The translations under genes and the position numbers were made by a program. DNA of 64,000 bases. It comes from Azomonas tarimensis (GTDB lineage Bacteria > Pseudomonadota > Gammaproteobacteria > Pseudomonadales > Pseudomonadaceae). Numbering within the stretch: position 1 is the stretch's first letter; every line of letters starts with the position of its first letter. The stretch spans positions 124,001 through 188,000 of the forward strand of contig NZ_JBHRXZ010000024.1 of NCBI RefSeq assembly GCF_042648805.1. Direction: 5' to 3'. The notes beneath the pieces are model-generated. The model was not told the DNA's origin and did no database searches. It saw only the letters and a list, made by a program, of their open reading frames with translations. Below, piece after piece: positions 26,224-34,375 of this stretch.

Positions 26224-26916
26224 TCATTCGTCCGAGGTGTGAACCTTGCGATGCAGGATCGCCTGGAACTCGTCGGCGAAGGTGTAATAGCGACCGATGA
26301 GCATCTCGCCCCGCGCGGAAAAACGGTTATAGGCGATGACGGCGGGAATCGCGGCGAAAAGGCCGATGGCAGTGGCGATCAGCGCTTCGGCAATACCCGG
26401 AGCGACAGTGGCCAGTGTCGCCTGTTGAACCTGGGCCAGGCCGCGGAAGGAATTCATGATCCCCCAGACGGTGCCGAACAGGCCGATATACGGACTGGTG
26501 GAACCCACGGTGGCGAGAAAAGGCAGGCTGTTTTCGAGCTTTTCTTCCTCGCGCGAGATCGCGACCCGCATGGAGCGATTGACCGCGTCCATCACCGCAT
26601 CGGGATCGACACCCGGCTGCTGGCGCAGTCGGGAAAACTCCTTGAAGCCGGCACGGAAGATCTGCTCAAGGCCCGAGTCCGGGTCCGGGTTACTGCCCGC
26701 CTGGCGATACAGCTTGGACAGATCGATGCCCGACCAGAAGCGCTCTTCGAAAGCATCCAGCGACCGCTTGGCTGCGCGCAGCATATTGGTGCGCTGGAAA
26801 ATCAGTACCCATGAAGCCACCGAGGCGGCAACAAGAATCAGCATGACCAGCTGTACCACGATACTGGCGGCGCTGATCAGGCTCCACATGGACATATGAT
26901 CGACGTTGGGTTCCAC
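26224..26916 (-). CDS. tolQ: TolQ motor subunit
   Basis: This 230-residue MotA/ExbB-family protein has three membrane helices and the conserved stretch SPYIGLFGTVWGIMNSFRGL. The start is GTG 26916 (VEPNVDHMSMW) with GGAGAG upstream, matching other pseudomonad TolQ; the upstream part of the open frame is not homologous. It follows ybgC by 5 bp. Confidence 0.96.
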   Translation of the reverse strand: MEPNVDHMSMWSLISAASIVVQLVMLILVAASVASWVLIFQRTNMLRAAKRSLDAFEERFWSGIDLSKLYRQAGSNPDPDSGLEQIFRAGFKEFSRLRQQPGVDPDAVMDAVNRSMRVAISREEEKLENSLPFLATVGSTSPYIGLFGTVWGIMNSFRGLAQVQQATLATVAPGIAEALIATAIGLFAAIPAVIAYNRFSARGEMLIGRYYTFADEFQAILHRKVHTSDE

Positions 26917-26921
26917 GCTTT

Positions 26922-27365
26922 TTACTCTCCTACTGCAGGTAGACCCGAGCACCTGAACGCGTCTCGCATCACCTCGGGAATGGCTCGGGGTTTGAAACTC
27001 TCGGCACGTACACAGGCAATCTGGAACCGCCCTTCGCAGAGCAGGCACCCGTCAGCCGCACGCCGGACCTGCTGGACGAACCGCAGGCTGGCACGCTTGA
27101 CCTCGACCACTTCGGCGGTCACCAGCAACTCGTCGTCGAGCCGCGCGGGCGCCAGATAACGCGCTTCGCTGCCATGCACGACAAACAGCAAGTCCTCACA
27201 GGCCAGTTGCGACTGGGAAAATCCCAGGCTGCGCAACCGCTCGGTGCGGGCTCGTTCCATGAACTTGAGGTAATTGACGTAGTAGACGACGCCGCCCGCA
27301 TCGGTGTCTTCGTAATAGACACGAGCGCGATGGAAAAACGGCTGGGCTTCGGTCGACGCGGGCAT
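26922..27365 (-). CDS. ybgC: Tol-Pal-associated acyl-CoA thioesterase YbgC
   Basis: This 147-residue hotdog-fold protein has the 4HBT signature VYYEDTDAGGVVYYVNYLKF (the catalytic Asp lies in this segment). YbgC hydrolyses acyl-CoA/acyl-ACP and is linked to phospholipid metabolism at the inner membrane. It is the first gene of the ybgC-tolQRAB-pal-cpoB operon and follows ruvB by 53 bp. Confidence 0.94.
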   Translation of the reverse strand: MPASTEAQPFFHRARVYYEDTDAGGVVYYVNYLKFMERARTERLRSLGFSQSQLACEDLLFVVHGSEARYLAPARLDDELLVTAEVVEVKRASLRFVQQVRRAADGCLLCEGRFQIACVRAESFKPRAIPEVMRDAFRCSGLPAVGE

Positions 27366-27418
27366 ACTCTAGAGCTCGGCTGAAGGATTGCCAATCGGGT
27401 CGGCAAAGAAATTTTTTG

Positions 27419-28471
27419 TCAGTCTGTGTTGCTGTCGAAGAGATCGGCTATCGGCCCCTCGCTCAGTCGTTTTGGCAGGTTGAGGCCAAAGTGGAGATAG
27501 GCATGGCGGGTGACCATTCGGCCTCTCGGGGTACGCATGATGTAGCCCTGCTGAATCAGGTACGGCTCGAGCACATCCTCGATGGTGTGACGCTCTTCCC
27601 CGATAGCCGCCGCCAGGTTGTCCAATCCGGCCGGGCCACCGTCGAACTTCTCGATCAAGGCCAGCATCAGGCGGCGGTCCTGGTGGTCCAGCCCGCGCTC
27701 GTCGACATCCAGCATGTTCAACGCGAGGTCGGCGACCTGGCGACTGATCTCGCCGCTGGCGCGTACTTCCGCGTAATCGCGGACCCGCCGCAGCAGCCGG
27801 TTGGCGATACGTGGCGTACCCCGCGCACGCCGGGCGATCTCGAACGCACCATCGGGATCGATGGGCAGCCCGAGGATCTTCGCCGAGCGGGCCACGATGG
27901 TGGACAGGTCCGCGGTGCTGTAGAACTCCAGACGCTGGACGATACCGAAGCGGTCACGCAGCGGGTTGGTCAGCATCCCGGCGCGGGTGGTGGCACCAAC
28001 CAGGGTGAAGGGCGGAAGATCGAGCTTGATGGAGCGCGCCGCCGGGCCTTCGCCAATCATGATGTCGAGCTGGAAGTCTTCCATCGCCGGATAGAGCACT
28101 TCTTCCACCACCGGAGAAAGACGGTGAATCTCGTCGATGAAGAGCACATCCCCCGCCTCGAGATTGGTCAGCAGCGCGGCCAGGTCACCTGCCCGTTCGA
28201 GCACCGGTCCCGAAGTGCTCTTGATCGAGACGCCCATTTCCTGCGCGATGATGTTGGCCAGGGTGGTCTTGCCCAAGCCTGGGGGGCCGAATATCAGTGT
28301 GTGGTCGAGCGCTTCTCCGCGTCCGCGGGCGGCACGAATGAAGAGGTCCATCTGCTCGCGCACCACCGGCTGACCTATATAGTCGGCCAGCTTGAGGGGA
28401 CGGATGGCGCGGTCGAGCTGCTCATCGCGGTCTCGACCGGATGCGGTGATCAGACGGTCTGCTTCGATCAC
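27419..28471 (-). CDS. ruvB: Holliday junction branch migration ATPase RuvB
   Basis: This 350-residue AAA+ helicase motor has Walker A GPPGLGKTT (62-70), Walker B LFIDEIHR (about 109-116), sensor GATTRAGML and a C-terminal winged helix (RTPRGRMVT). It starts with GTG directly after the ruvA stop. Confidence 0.98.
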   Translation of the reverse strand: MIEADRLITASGRDRDEQLDRAIRPLKLADYIGQPVVREQMDLFIRAARGRGEALDHTLIFGPPGLGKTTLANIIAQEMGVSIKSTSGPVLERAGDLAALLTNLEAGDVLFIDEIHRLSPVVEEVLYPAMEDFQLDIMIGEGPAARSIKLDLPPFTLVGATTRAGMLTNPLRDRFGIVQRLEFYSTADLSTIVARSAKILGLPIDPDGAFEIARRARGTPRIANRLLRRVRDYAEVRASGEISRQVADLALNMLDVDERGLDHQDRRLMLALIEKFDGGPAGLDNLAAAIGEERHTIEDVLEPYLIQQGYIMRTPRGRMVTRHAYLHFGLNLPKRLSEGPIADLFDSNTD

Positions 28472-29077
28472 TTAGGCCATTCCCTTCAAGGCACGGCGGA
28501 TCAACTCTTCACTGCTCAAATCGGGCTCCTGGACTGCGGCGATGGCGCGACTGGCTTCCTGAGGCTTGAATCCCAGCGAAACAAGTGCACTCACCGCGTC
28601 GCTTTCGGCGCTGGAGACTGCCACACCTGGCGCTGCCTGCACCACTAGCGGCGCGATGGACGGCATGGTTTCCCAGGCCTTGAAGCGATCCTTGAGTTCC
28701 ACCAGCAGGCGCTCGGCAGTCTTCTTGCCCACCCCGGGGACCTTGACCAGTGCCGAGGTGTCCCCCGCCTGGACGCAACGCACCAGTTCGTCCACCTCCA
28801 ACCCGGACATCAGTGCCAGCGCCAATTTTGGCCCTACACCGTTGAGGCGAATCAGCTCGCGAAACAGCTCGCGCTCGCGTTTCTCGGCGAATCCGTAGAG
28901 CAGATGTGCATCTTCACGAACCACCAGGTGGGTGTGTAGCGTCACCGGCTCACCCACAGAGGGCAGCCGATAGAGGGTGGTCATAGGGACCTCGACCTCG
29001 TAGCCGAGGCCATTTATGTCAAGAATGAGGTGCGGCGGCTGCTTTTCCGCCAAGGTGCCACGCAAACGTCCGATCAC
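28472..29077 (-). CDS. ruvA: Holliday junction DNA-binding protein RuvA
   Basis: This 201-residue protein has an OB-fold N-terminal domain (1-64), tandem helix-hairpin-helix motifs (LNGVGPKLAL and VPGVGKKTAERLL) and a C-terminal RuvB-binding domain (about 155-201). The start codon is GTG (IGRLRG follows). It sits between ruvC and ruvB. Confidence 0.98.
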   Translation of the reverse strand: MIGRLRGTLAEKQPPHLILDINGLGYEVEVPMTTLYRLPSVGEPVTLHTHLVVREDAHLLYGFAEKRERELFRELIRLNGVGPKLALALMSGLEVDELVRCVQAGDTSALVKVPGVGKKTAERLLVELKDRFKAWETMPSIAPLVVQAAPGVAVSSAESDAVSALVSLGFKPQEASRAIAAVQEPDLSSEELIRRALKGMA

Positions 29078-29110
29078 GGTACTGCTCCATAAACGATGGG
29101 CGAATCGATG

Positions 29111-29635
29111 CTACAACCGCAAACGCCCACTGCGGCGCCGGGCTGCGGCCAGGCCATGCGGGATAAGGGTCTGGCGGTGGTGAGCGTGGCAGAGAGCGAT
29201 GGCCAAGGCGTCGGAAGCGTCGATCTGGGGCTTCTGCACCAGCTTGAGCAGGTGCATCACCATCAACTGCACCTGCTGCTTGTCCGCCCCGCCGCTGCCG
29301 GCGATGGCCTGTTTGACCTGGGTAGCGGTGTATTCGGCGATTGCCAGCCCTTGCTCGGCCGCGGCCACAATGGCGGCACCCCGCGCCTGGCCGAGTTTCA
29401 ATGCCGAGTCGGCGTTGCGTGACATGAATACCTGTTCGATGCCCATGGTCACCGGCCCATGCTCATGGATTACCTCGCAGACGCCGCGGTACACCGCCTG
29501 CAGCCGCTCGTGCAATTCGCCTGTGCCGGTGCGGATACACCCCGAGGCCACGTACTCGCAGACGCGTCCGGTGTCGCGCACCACGCCGTAACCGGTGATG
29601 CGCGAACCGGGGTCGATACCAAGGATGAGGGTCAT
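29111..29635 (-). CDS. ruvC: Crossover junction endodeoxyribonuclease RuvC
   Basis: This 174-residue Holliday junction resolvase of the RNase H fold has acidic catalytic residues in GIDPGSRITGYG (Asp8), MGIEQVF (Glu) and DASDALAIALCHAH (two Asp). It is the first of the ruvCAB genes and lies 69 bp downstream of yebC, with a small repeat in the gap. Confidence 0.98.
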   Translation of the reverse strand: MTLILGIDPGSRITGYGVVRDTGRVCEYVASGCIRTGTGELHERLQAVYRGVCEVIHEHGPVTMGIEQVFMSRNADSALKLGQARGAAIVAAAEQGLAIAEYTATQVKQAIAGSGGADKQQVQLMVMHLLKLVQKPQIDASDALAIALCHAHHRQTLIPHGLAAARRRSGRLRL

Positions 29636-29646
29636 AGTCTGGAAGC

Positions 29647-29695
29647 TGAAAGCTGGAAAACCGCCAGCTTCAGGCTTCAGGCTTCAGGCTTCAAG
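29647..29695. repeat. Heptamer tandem repeat and imperfect inverted repeat, ruvC-yebC gap
   Basis: CTTCAGG occurs three times head-to-tail (29668-29688) followed by a variant CTTCAAG (29689-29695). The first copy, within CCAGCTTCAG, can also pair with CTGAAAGCTGG (29647-29657) around AAAACCG, so the gap can form a stem-loop with a variable tail. Confidence 0.75.
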
Positions 29696-29704
29696 CGGTT
29701 TCGA

Positions 29705-30454
29705 TCAACCCAACTGTTCCATCACGTCGTCGGGAATCTCGGCGTTGTGGTAGACGTTCTGCACGTCGTCCAGGTCTTCCAGCGCGTCGATCAGGCGAAT
29801 CACCTTCTGCGCCGTCTCCACATCGGTGATCGGCGAGGTGGTGCCCGGGATCATCGAGATGTCCGCCTCGTCACCCTTGAAGCCGGCCGCTGCCAGCGCC
29901 TCGTTGGTCGCATGGAAGTCCGGGAACGGCGTGTAGACATCAAAGGAGCCGTCCTCGTTGGCGACAACGTCGTCGGCGCCCGCATCCAGCGCCGCTTCCA
30001 TCAGTGCGTCCTCGTCCGGACCGGGCGCGAAGGCGATGTGGCCCTTGCGCTCGAACATGTAGGCCACCGAACCATCGGTGCCCAGATTGCCGCCGTGCTT
30101 GCTGAACGCATGGCGAACCTCGGCCGCGGTGCGGTTGCGGTTGTCGGTCATGGCCTCGACATAGATGGCCACGCCGCTGGGTGCGTAACCTTCGTAGCTC
30201 AGCTCCTCCATGTTGTCCGCGTCGTTGGAACCCGCGCCGCGGGCGATGGCCCGGTCGATGGTATCGCGGGTCATGTTGGCGGTCAGCGCCTTGTCCACCG
30301 CCAGGCGCAGGCGCGGGTTGTCCGCGGGGTTGCCGCCGCCGTGCTTGGCCGCCACGGTCAGTTCACGGATCAGCTTGGTGAAGATCTTGCCGCGCTTGGC
30401 GTCCTGACGTTCCTTGCGGTGTTTGATGTTGGCCCATTTGGAATGACCAGCCAT
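29705..30454 (-). CDS. yebC: YebC/PmpR family transcriptional regulator
   Basis: This 249-residue protein is of the YebC/TACO1 family, beginning MAGHSKWANIKHRKERQD from ATG 30454 with GGAG upstream. Family members act as DNA-binding regulators (PmpR represses pqsR in P. aeruginosa) or as translation factors relieving ribosome stalling on proline runs. It sits between aspS and ruvC as in most gammaproteobacteria. Confidence 0.93.
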   Translation of the reverse strand: MAGHSKWANIKHRKERQDAKRGKIFTKLIRELTVAAKHGGGNPADNPRLRLAVDKALTANMTRDTIDRAIARGAGSNDADNMEELSYEGYAPSGVAIYVEAMTDNRNRTAAEVRHAFSKHGGNLGTDGSVAYMFERKGHIAFAPGPDEDALMEAALDAGADDVVANEDGSFDVYTPFPDFHATNEALAAAGFKGDEADISMIPGTTSPITDVETAQKVIRLIDALEDLDDVQNVYHNAEIPDDVMEQLG

Positions 30455-30480
30455 AACGTACTCCGTCGTGTTCTCTATCG

Positions 30481-30549
30481 GTAGCAAGTTCGCTCGCGAA
30501 GCGCTGCGAACAATGGAGCCGCATCGTTCGCGAGCAAGCTCGCTCCTAC
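30481..30549. repeat. Inverted pair of REP-like elements (REPIN-like)
   Basis: A 24-bp element at 30526-30549 (GTAGGAGCGAGCTTGC then TCGCGAAC on the minus strand) is a typical pseudomonad REP with imperfect palindrome. A degenerate copy (GTAGCAAGTTCGCTCGCGAA, 30481-30500) faces it in the opposite orientation. The pair fills the yebC-aspS gap and could fold as one hairpin or act as an mRNA stabiliser or terminator between the genes. Confidence 0.7.
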
Positions 30550-30559
30550 AGGTTCAAGG

Positions 30560-32335
30560 TTATTCCGCCTTGGGCTGCTCGCGCAGGCGGATGTGCAGTT
30601 CGCGCAGCTGACGGGGGTCCACCGCGCCCGGCGCCTGGGTCATGACATCTGCGGCGCTCTGGGTCTTCGGGAAGGCGATCACTTCACGAATCGAGCTGGC
30701 GCCGGTCATCAGCATCACCAGGCGGTCCAGGCCGAAGGCCAGGCCACCGTGTGGCGGCGCGCCGTACTTGAGCGCATCGAGCAGGAAGCCGAACTTCTCC
30801 TGCTGCTCCTCCTCGCTGATGCCGAGCACGCGGAACACCGCTTGCTGCATGCCCTTGTCGTGGATACGGATGGAGCCTCCGCCCAGCTCGGTGCCGTTGA
30901 GCACCATGTCGTAGGCGCGGGACAGCGCAGCGGACGGGTTGGCCTCAAGCTCTGCCGGGCTGCAGTTGGGCGAGGTGAAGGGGTGATGCAGGGCGCTCAG
31001 CGAGCCGTCGTCGTTCTCCTCGAACATCGGGAAGTCCACCACCCACAGCGGCGCCCACTCGCAGGTCAAGAGCTTCAGGTCATGGCCGAGCTTGATGCGC
31101 AGTGCACCCAGGGCCTCGGAGACGATCTTGGCCTTGTCGGCACCAAAGAAGACAATGTCGCCATCGACCGCACCGACGCGATCGAGGATGGTGTTGAGGT
31201 TGGCCTCGGGGATGTTCTTGACGATGGGCGACTGCAGACCCTCGACGCCCTTGGCGCGCTCGTTGACCTTGATGTAGGCCAGGCCCTTGGCACCGTAGAT
31301 GCCGACGAACTTGGTGTAGTCGTCGATCTGCTTGCGCGGCATGCTCGCCCCGCCCGGCACGCGCAGCGCGGCGACGCGACATTTGGGATCGTTGGCCGGG
31401 CCGGCAAACACCTTGAACTCCACATCCTTGAGCTGATCGGCCACATCCACCAGCTCCAGCGGGATGCGCAGGTCCGGCTTGTCGGAGCCGTAGCGACGCA
31501 TGGCTTCCTCGAAGGGCATATGCGGGAATTCACCGAACTCCACGTCCAGCACCTCCATGAACAACTTGCGGATCATGTTCTCGGTAAGACCGATGATGTC
31601 CGCCTCGTCGAGAAAGCTGGTCTCGATGTCGATCTGGGTGAATTCCGGCTGGCGGTCGGCGCGCAGGTCCTCGTCGCGGAAGCACTTGGCGATCTGGTAG
31701 TAGCGGTCGAAGCCGGCCACCATCAACAGTTGCTTGAACAGCTGCGGCGACTGCGGCAGGGCAAAGAAACTGCCGGGATGGGTGCGGCTGGGCACCAGGT
31801 AGTCACGAGCGCCCTCGGGGGTCGCGCGGGTCAGAATCGGCGTCTCGACGTCGAGGAAACCGTTGTCGTCCAGGTAGCGGCGGATACTGGAGGTGATGCG
31901 CGAACGCAACTTCAGCTTGGCGGCCATCTCCGGACGGCGCAGGTCGATGAAGCGGTAGCGCAGACGGGTCTCCTCGCCCACGTCGGAATAGTCATCCAGC
32001 GGGAACGGCGGGGTCTCGGCCGCGTTCAGGACTTCCAGATCGTAGCCCAGCACCTCGATGGCGCCGGAGGTCATGTTCGGGTTGCGGGCGCCTTCGGGAC
32101 GCATACGGACGCGACCGGTGATCTTCACCACATACTCACTGCGCACCCGGTCGGCCTTGGCGAATGTCTCGGCACGGTCGGGATCGAACACAACCTGGGC
32201 CAGGCCCTCGCGGTCACGGATGTCGAGAAAAATCACCCCGCCATGGTCGCGGCGGCGGTGTACCCAGCCGCAAAGGGTGATTTCCTGGCCGTCCAGGCTT
32301 TCGTTCAACTGGCCGCAATAGTGGCTGCGCATCAT
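30560..32335 (-). CDS. aspS: Aspartyl-tRNA synthetase (probably non-discriminating)
   Basis: This 591-residue class II synthetase has an N-terminal OB anticodon-binding domain (1-110), motif 2 (FRDEDLRADRQPEFTQ), the bacterial GAD insertion (about 290-420) and motif 3 (GLAFGLDRLVML). The start is ATG 32335 (MMRSHYCGQ). His31 and Gly82 are the residues reported to relax anticodon recognition in P. aeruginosa AspRS, so it probably also charges tRNA-Asn for GatCAB. Confidence 0.97.
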   Translation of the reverse strand: MMRSHYCGQLNESLDGQEITLCGWVHRRRDHGGVIFLDIRDREGLAQVVFDPDRAETFAKADRVRSEYVVKITGRVRMRPEGARNPNMTSGAIEVLGYDLEVLNAAETPPFPLDDYSDVGEETRLRYRFIDLRRPEMAAKLKLRSRITSSIRRYLDDNGFLDVETPILTRATPEGARDYLVPSRTHPGSFFALPQSPQLFKQLLMVAGFDRYYQIAKCFRDEDLRADRQPEFTQIDIETSFLDEADIIGLTENMIRKLFMEVLDVEFGEFPHMPFEEAMRRYGSDKPDLRIPLELVDVADQLKDVEFKVFAGPANDPKCRVAALRVPGGASMPRKQIDDYTKFVGIYGAKGLAYIKVNERAKGVEGLQSPIVKNIPEANLNTILDRVGAVDGDIVFFGADKAKIVSEALGALRIKLGHDLKLLTCEWAPLWVVDFPMFEENDDGSLSALHHPFTSPNCSPAELEANPSAALSRAYDMVLNGTELGGGSIRIHDKGMQQAVFRVLGISEEEQQEKFGFLLDALKYGAPPHGGLAFGLDRLVMLMTGASSIREVIAFPKTQSAADVMTQAPGAVDPRQLRELHIRLREQPKAE

Positions 32336-32373
32336 GGTGTCAGACTTCTCTCGATTGGGTTCGTGGTGGCCGC

Positions 32374-32646
32374 TTACTCGGCCGCCGCACAGGCGCCGGC
32401 GCCAGGACAACCACCGGCCGCACAGGCTGGGGCGCTGTCGGCGCTGGCAAGATTCTTCTTCGTGCCGGTCTTGAAATCAGTCTCGTACCAGCCGCCGCCC
32501 TTCAGGCGAAAGCCTGGTACGGACATCGCCTTGGCAAGGCTCGGGGCGTTGCAGCTGGGACAATCCACCAGCGGCGCATCACTGAACTTCTGAATAGCCT
32601 CCAGTTGATGGCCGCAGGACCCGCACTGGTACTCGTAGATAGGCAT
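32374..32646 (-). CDS. FmdB-family zinc ribbon protein
   Basis: This 90-residue protein starts MPIYEYQCGSCGHQLE with a zinc ribbon of two CxxC pairs (Cys8/Cys11 and Cys29/Cys32), the FmdB putative regulatory domain. The C-terminal tail has further cysteines (CAAGGCPGAGACAAAE). Function is unknown. ATG 32646 follows GGAGTG. It lies 38 bp upstream of aspS and is probably co-transcribed with it. Confidence 0.88.
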   Translation of the reverse strand: MPIYEYQCGSCGHQLEAIQKFSDAPLVDCPSCNAPSLAKAMSVPGFRLKGGGWYETDFKTGTKKNLASADSAPACAAGGCPGAGACAAAE

Positions 32647-32707
32647 CGAAATCACTCCGCTCACGGAACGAAAACACCGCAAGCCCACGCCTGCGGCAAA
32701 GCGCGGG

Positions 32708-32713
32708 ATTATA
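32708..32713 (-). promoter_or_regulatory. Likely -10 element for the fmdB-aspS transcript
   Basis: A consensus TATAAT reads on the minus strand about 60 bp upstream of the FmdB-like gene. The -35 is poorly matched. On the plus strand a CTATGCT sequence (32786-32792) could be a -10 for the divergent Dps-like gene and resembles sigmaS-type elements. Confidence 0.35.
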
Positions 32714-32843
32714 TAGGGATAATCTGGTCGACGCACCGCACCCCATGCGACACGTGGCCCGGTGTCAATGAACACCGGTAAAGGTCTATGCTAGGACGTT
32801 TCTCGCGTGTTTCGCCAAGCCAACGCAACAGAAGGAGATGTTC

Positions 32844-33314
32844 ATGGAAATCAACATCGGTATCGAAGAACAGGATCGCACCGCCATCGCTGACGGCCTG
32901 TCCCGCCTGCTGGCCGATACCTACACGCTCTACCTGAAGACCCACAACTTCCACTGGAACGTGACTGGACCGATGTTCAACACGCTCCACCTGATGTTCG
33001 AGACCCAGTACACCGAGCTGGCTCTCGCGGTCGACCAGATTGCCGAGCGCATCCGCGCACTGGGCAAGCCGGCGCCGGGCACTTATGCGGCCTATGTGAA
33101 GTTGTCCTCGATCAAGGAAGAAGAAGGCGTACCCAGCGCCGACGAAATGATCAAGCTGCTGGTCCAGGGCCAGGAAGCGGTGGTGCGTACTGCTCGCAGC
33201 ATCTTCCCGCTGGTGGACAAGGTGAGTGACGAGCCCACCGCCGACCTGCTGACCCAGCGCATGCAGGTCCATGAAAAGACTGCCTGGATGCTGCGTAGCC
33301 TGCTGGCCGATTGA
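32844..33314 (+). CDS. Dps-like ferritin (DNA-binding/starvation protein family)
   Basis: This 156-residue four-helix protein has the Dps ferroxidase pattern HNFHWNVTGPMFNTLHLMF (His37, His49), Glu53, Asp64 and Glu68 in DQIAERIRALG. Dps proteins oxidise Fe2+ with H2O2 and store iron, protecting DNA. I use the second ATG (32844), because AAGGAG lies seven bases upstream of it but abuts the first ATG. The N-terminus lacks a Lys-rich tail, so direct DNA binding is uncertain. Confidence 0.92.
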   Translation: MEINIGIEEQDRTAIADGLSRLLADTYTLYLKTHNFHWNVTGPMFNTLHLMFETQYTELALAVDQIAERIRALGKPAPGTYAAYVKLSSIKEEEGVPSADEMIKLLVQGQEAVVRTARSIFPLVDKVSDEPTADLLTQRMQVHEKTAWMLRSLLAD

Positions 33315-33322
33315 CGCCCGCC

Positions 33323-33347
33323 GGGCGGATGCACACCGCATCCGCCC
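33323..33347 (+). terminator. Strong hairpin after the Dps-like gene
   Basis: GGGCGGATGC (33323-33332) and GCATCCGCCC (33338-33347) form a perfect 10-bp stem with a 5-base loop, 9 bp past the stop. There is no T-run afterwards, so it may be a 3'-stabilising structure. The following 170 bp up to the cold-shock gene hold no other gene. Confidence 0.55.
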
Positions 33348-33523
33348 ACATCGCCTGCCGCACATGCCCGGCACATGCCAATCCCGGGCCGTGCAGGCTG
33401 GTTTGTGGATCGATTCGCCATTGCGGTTAAATAGGCAGCGCATTCGAGCCTGACGTTCGACCCGGCTGTCCGCCGAGTACTTTCCCTGCTCATGCATCTG
33501 TCCCCGTCATATGAGTTCGATCT

Positions 33524-34150
33524 ATGTTGAAAACCATCCACGCGCTGGCAGGCAGCCTGGCCCTGCTCCTGTCCCTTGTCCTCAGTTTTCGCGGCGCCAC
33601 GTCTGTTTTCGCCGACCCCCAGGCTATTTCCCTACTCTTTATCGGTCTGCTGAACATTCAACTGGTACCCTCTCTGCAGACAGCGGGGCCGATTCGTCCT
33701 TTGCTGATGGGCGCATCAACCCTGCTGTTGTTGGCAGCGGCCATCGCGGCCAGCGCCCTGCTGCTGCCGACTCCGGCGGGCCAACCGACAATGCTGGCAA
33801 GCCTGCTGCTGGTGTTTGTTGGCGTGGCGTTGCATCTGGCAACAACTCAACGCAAGCCAGCGACGGAGGCAATGGAGCGCAAGCCCCGGCAGCGCCGGCG
33901 GGTCGCCCAAACGCCTGCATCAGGCTCGATCGAGGCCTCGGGCCGGGAGACCGGCACCGTGAAGTGGTTCAACACGTCCAAGGGCTTTGGCTTCATCTGC
34001 CGCGACACTGGAGAGGATGTGTTCGTCCACTTCCGTGCAATCCGCGGCGAAGGGCACCGATTCCTGGCCGAAGGCCAGCGGGTGGAATTCTCCGTCTCGA
34101 AACGAGAGCGCGGCCTTCAGGCCGATGACGTCGTCCCGTTGCCCGCCTGA
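33524..34150 (+). CDS. Membrane-anchored cold-shock-domain protein
   Basis: This 208-residue protein has three to four hydrophobic segments in residues 8-107 and a basic linker (RKPRQRR-type, about 110-127). A C-terminal cold-shock domain (143-207) has intact RNA-binding motifs RNP1 KGFGFI (153-158) and RNP2 VFVHF (166-170). Cold-shock domains bind single-stranded nucleic acid; here the domain should sit on the cytoplasmic face of the inner membrane. A homologous cold-shock gene lies next to dps and aspS in P. aeruginosa. The ribosome-binding site is weak. Confidence 0.88.
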   Translation: MLKTIHALAGSLALLLSLVLSFRGATSVFADPQAISLLFIGLLNIQLVPSLQTAGPIRPLLMGASTLLLLAAAIAASALLLPTPAGQPTMLASLLLVFVGVALHLATTQRKPATEAMERKPRQRRRVAQTPASGSIEASGRETGTVKWFNTSKGFGFICRDTGEDVFVHFRAIRGEGHRFLAEGQRVEFSVSKRERGLQADDVVPLPA

Positions 34151-34171
34151 GCGCCGCCGCAACCGCCCGCC

Positions 34172-34375
34172 TCAGTAATGAGGGGGCGGCACGTCACTCT
34201 CGATCTCGAAACGATTGAGCAACTCCTCCTGACGCCCCGCCAGCAACTCGAGCTGCCGGCTGAGCAGATCCAGCGTGCGCTGCTGCTCCACCACCACATC
34301 ATTCAGTGCCTGGATGGTGTCATCCTGGAAGGCCAGGCGGGTTTCCAGCTCGGTGATTCGCGTCTCATGGTTCAT
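34172..34375 (-). CDS. slyX: SlyX family coiled-coil protein
   Basis: This 67-residue protein is almost entirely coiled coil (ETRITELETRLAFQDDTIQ, LNDVVVEQQRTLDLL) with the typical C-terminal PPPHY. SlyX function is unknown. I start at ATG 34375; a GTG three codons upstream is possible. The start lies inside the end of the upstream HIT gene (11-bp overlap), so the two are coupled. Confidence 0.92.
   Translation of the reverse strand: MNHETRITELETRLAFQDDTIQALNDVVVEQQRTLDLLSRQLELLAGRQEELLNRFEIESDVPPPHY

Noticed and set aside
30593..32593. 666-codon open frame opposite aspS
   Set aside because: It is antisense to an intact, strongly conserved aspS; composition is typical of a shadow frame.
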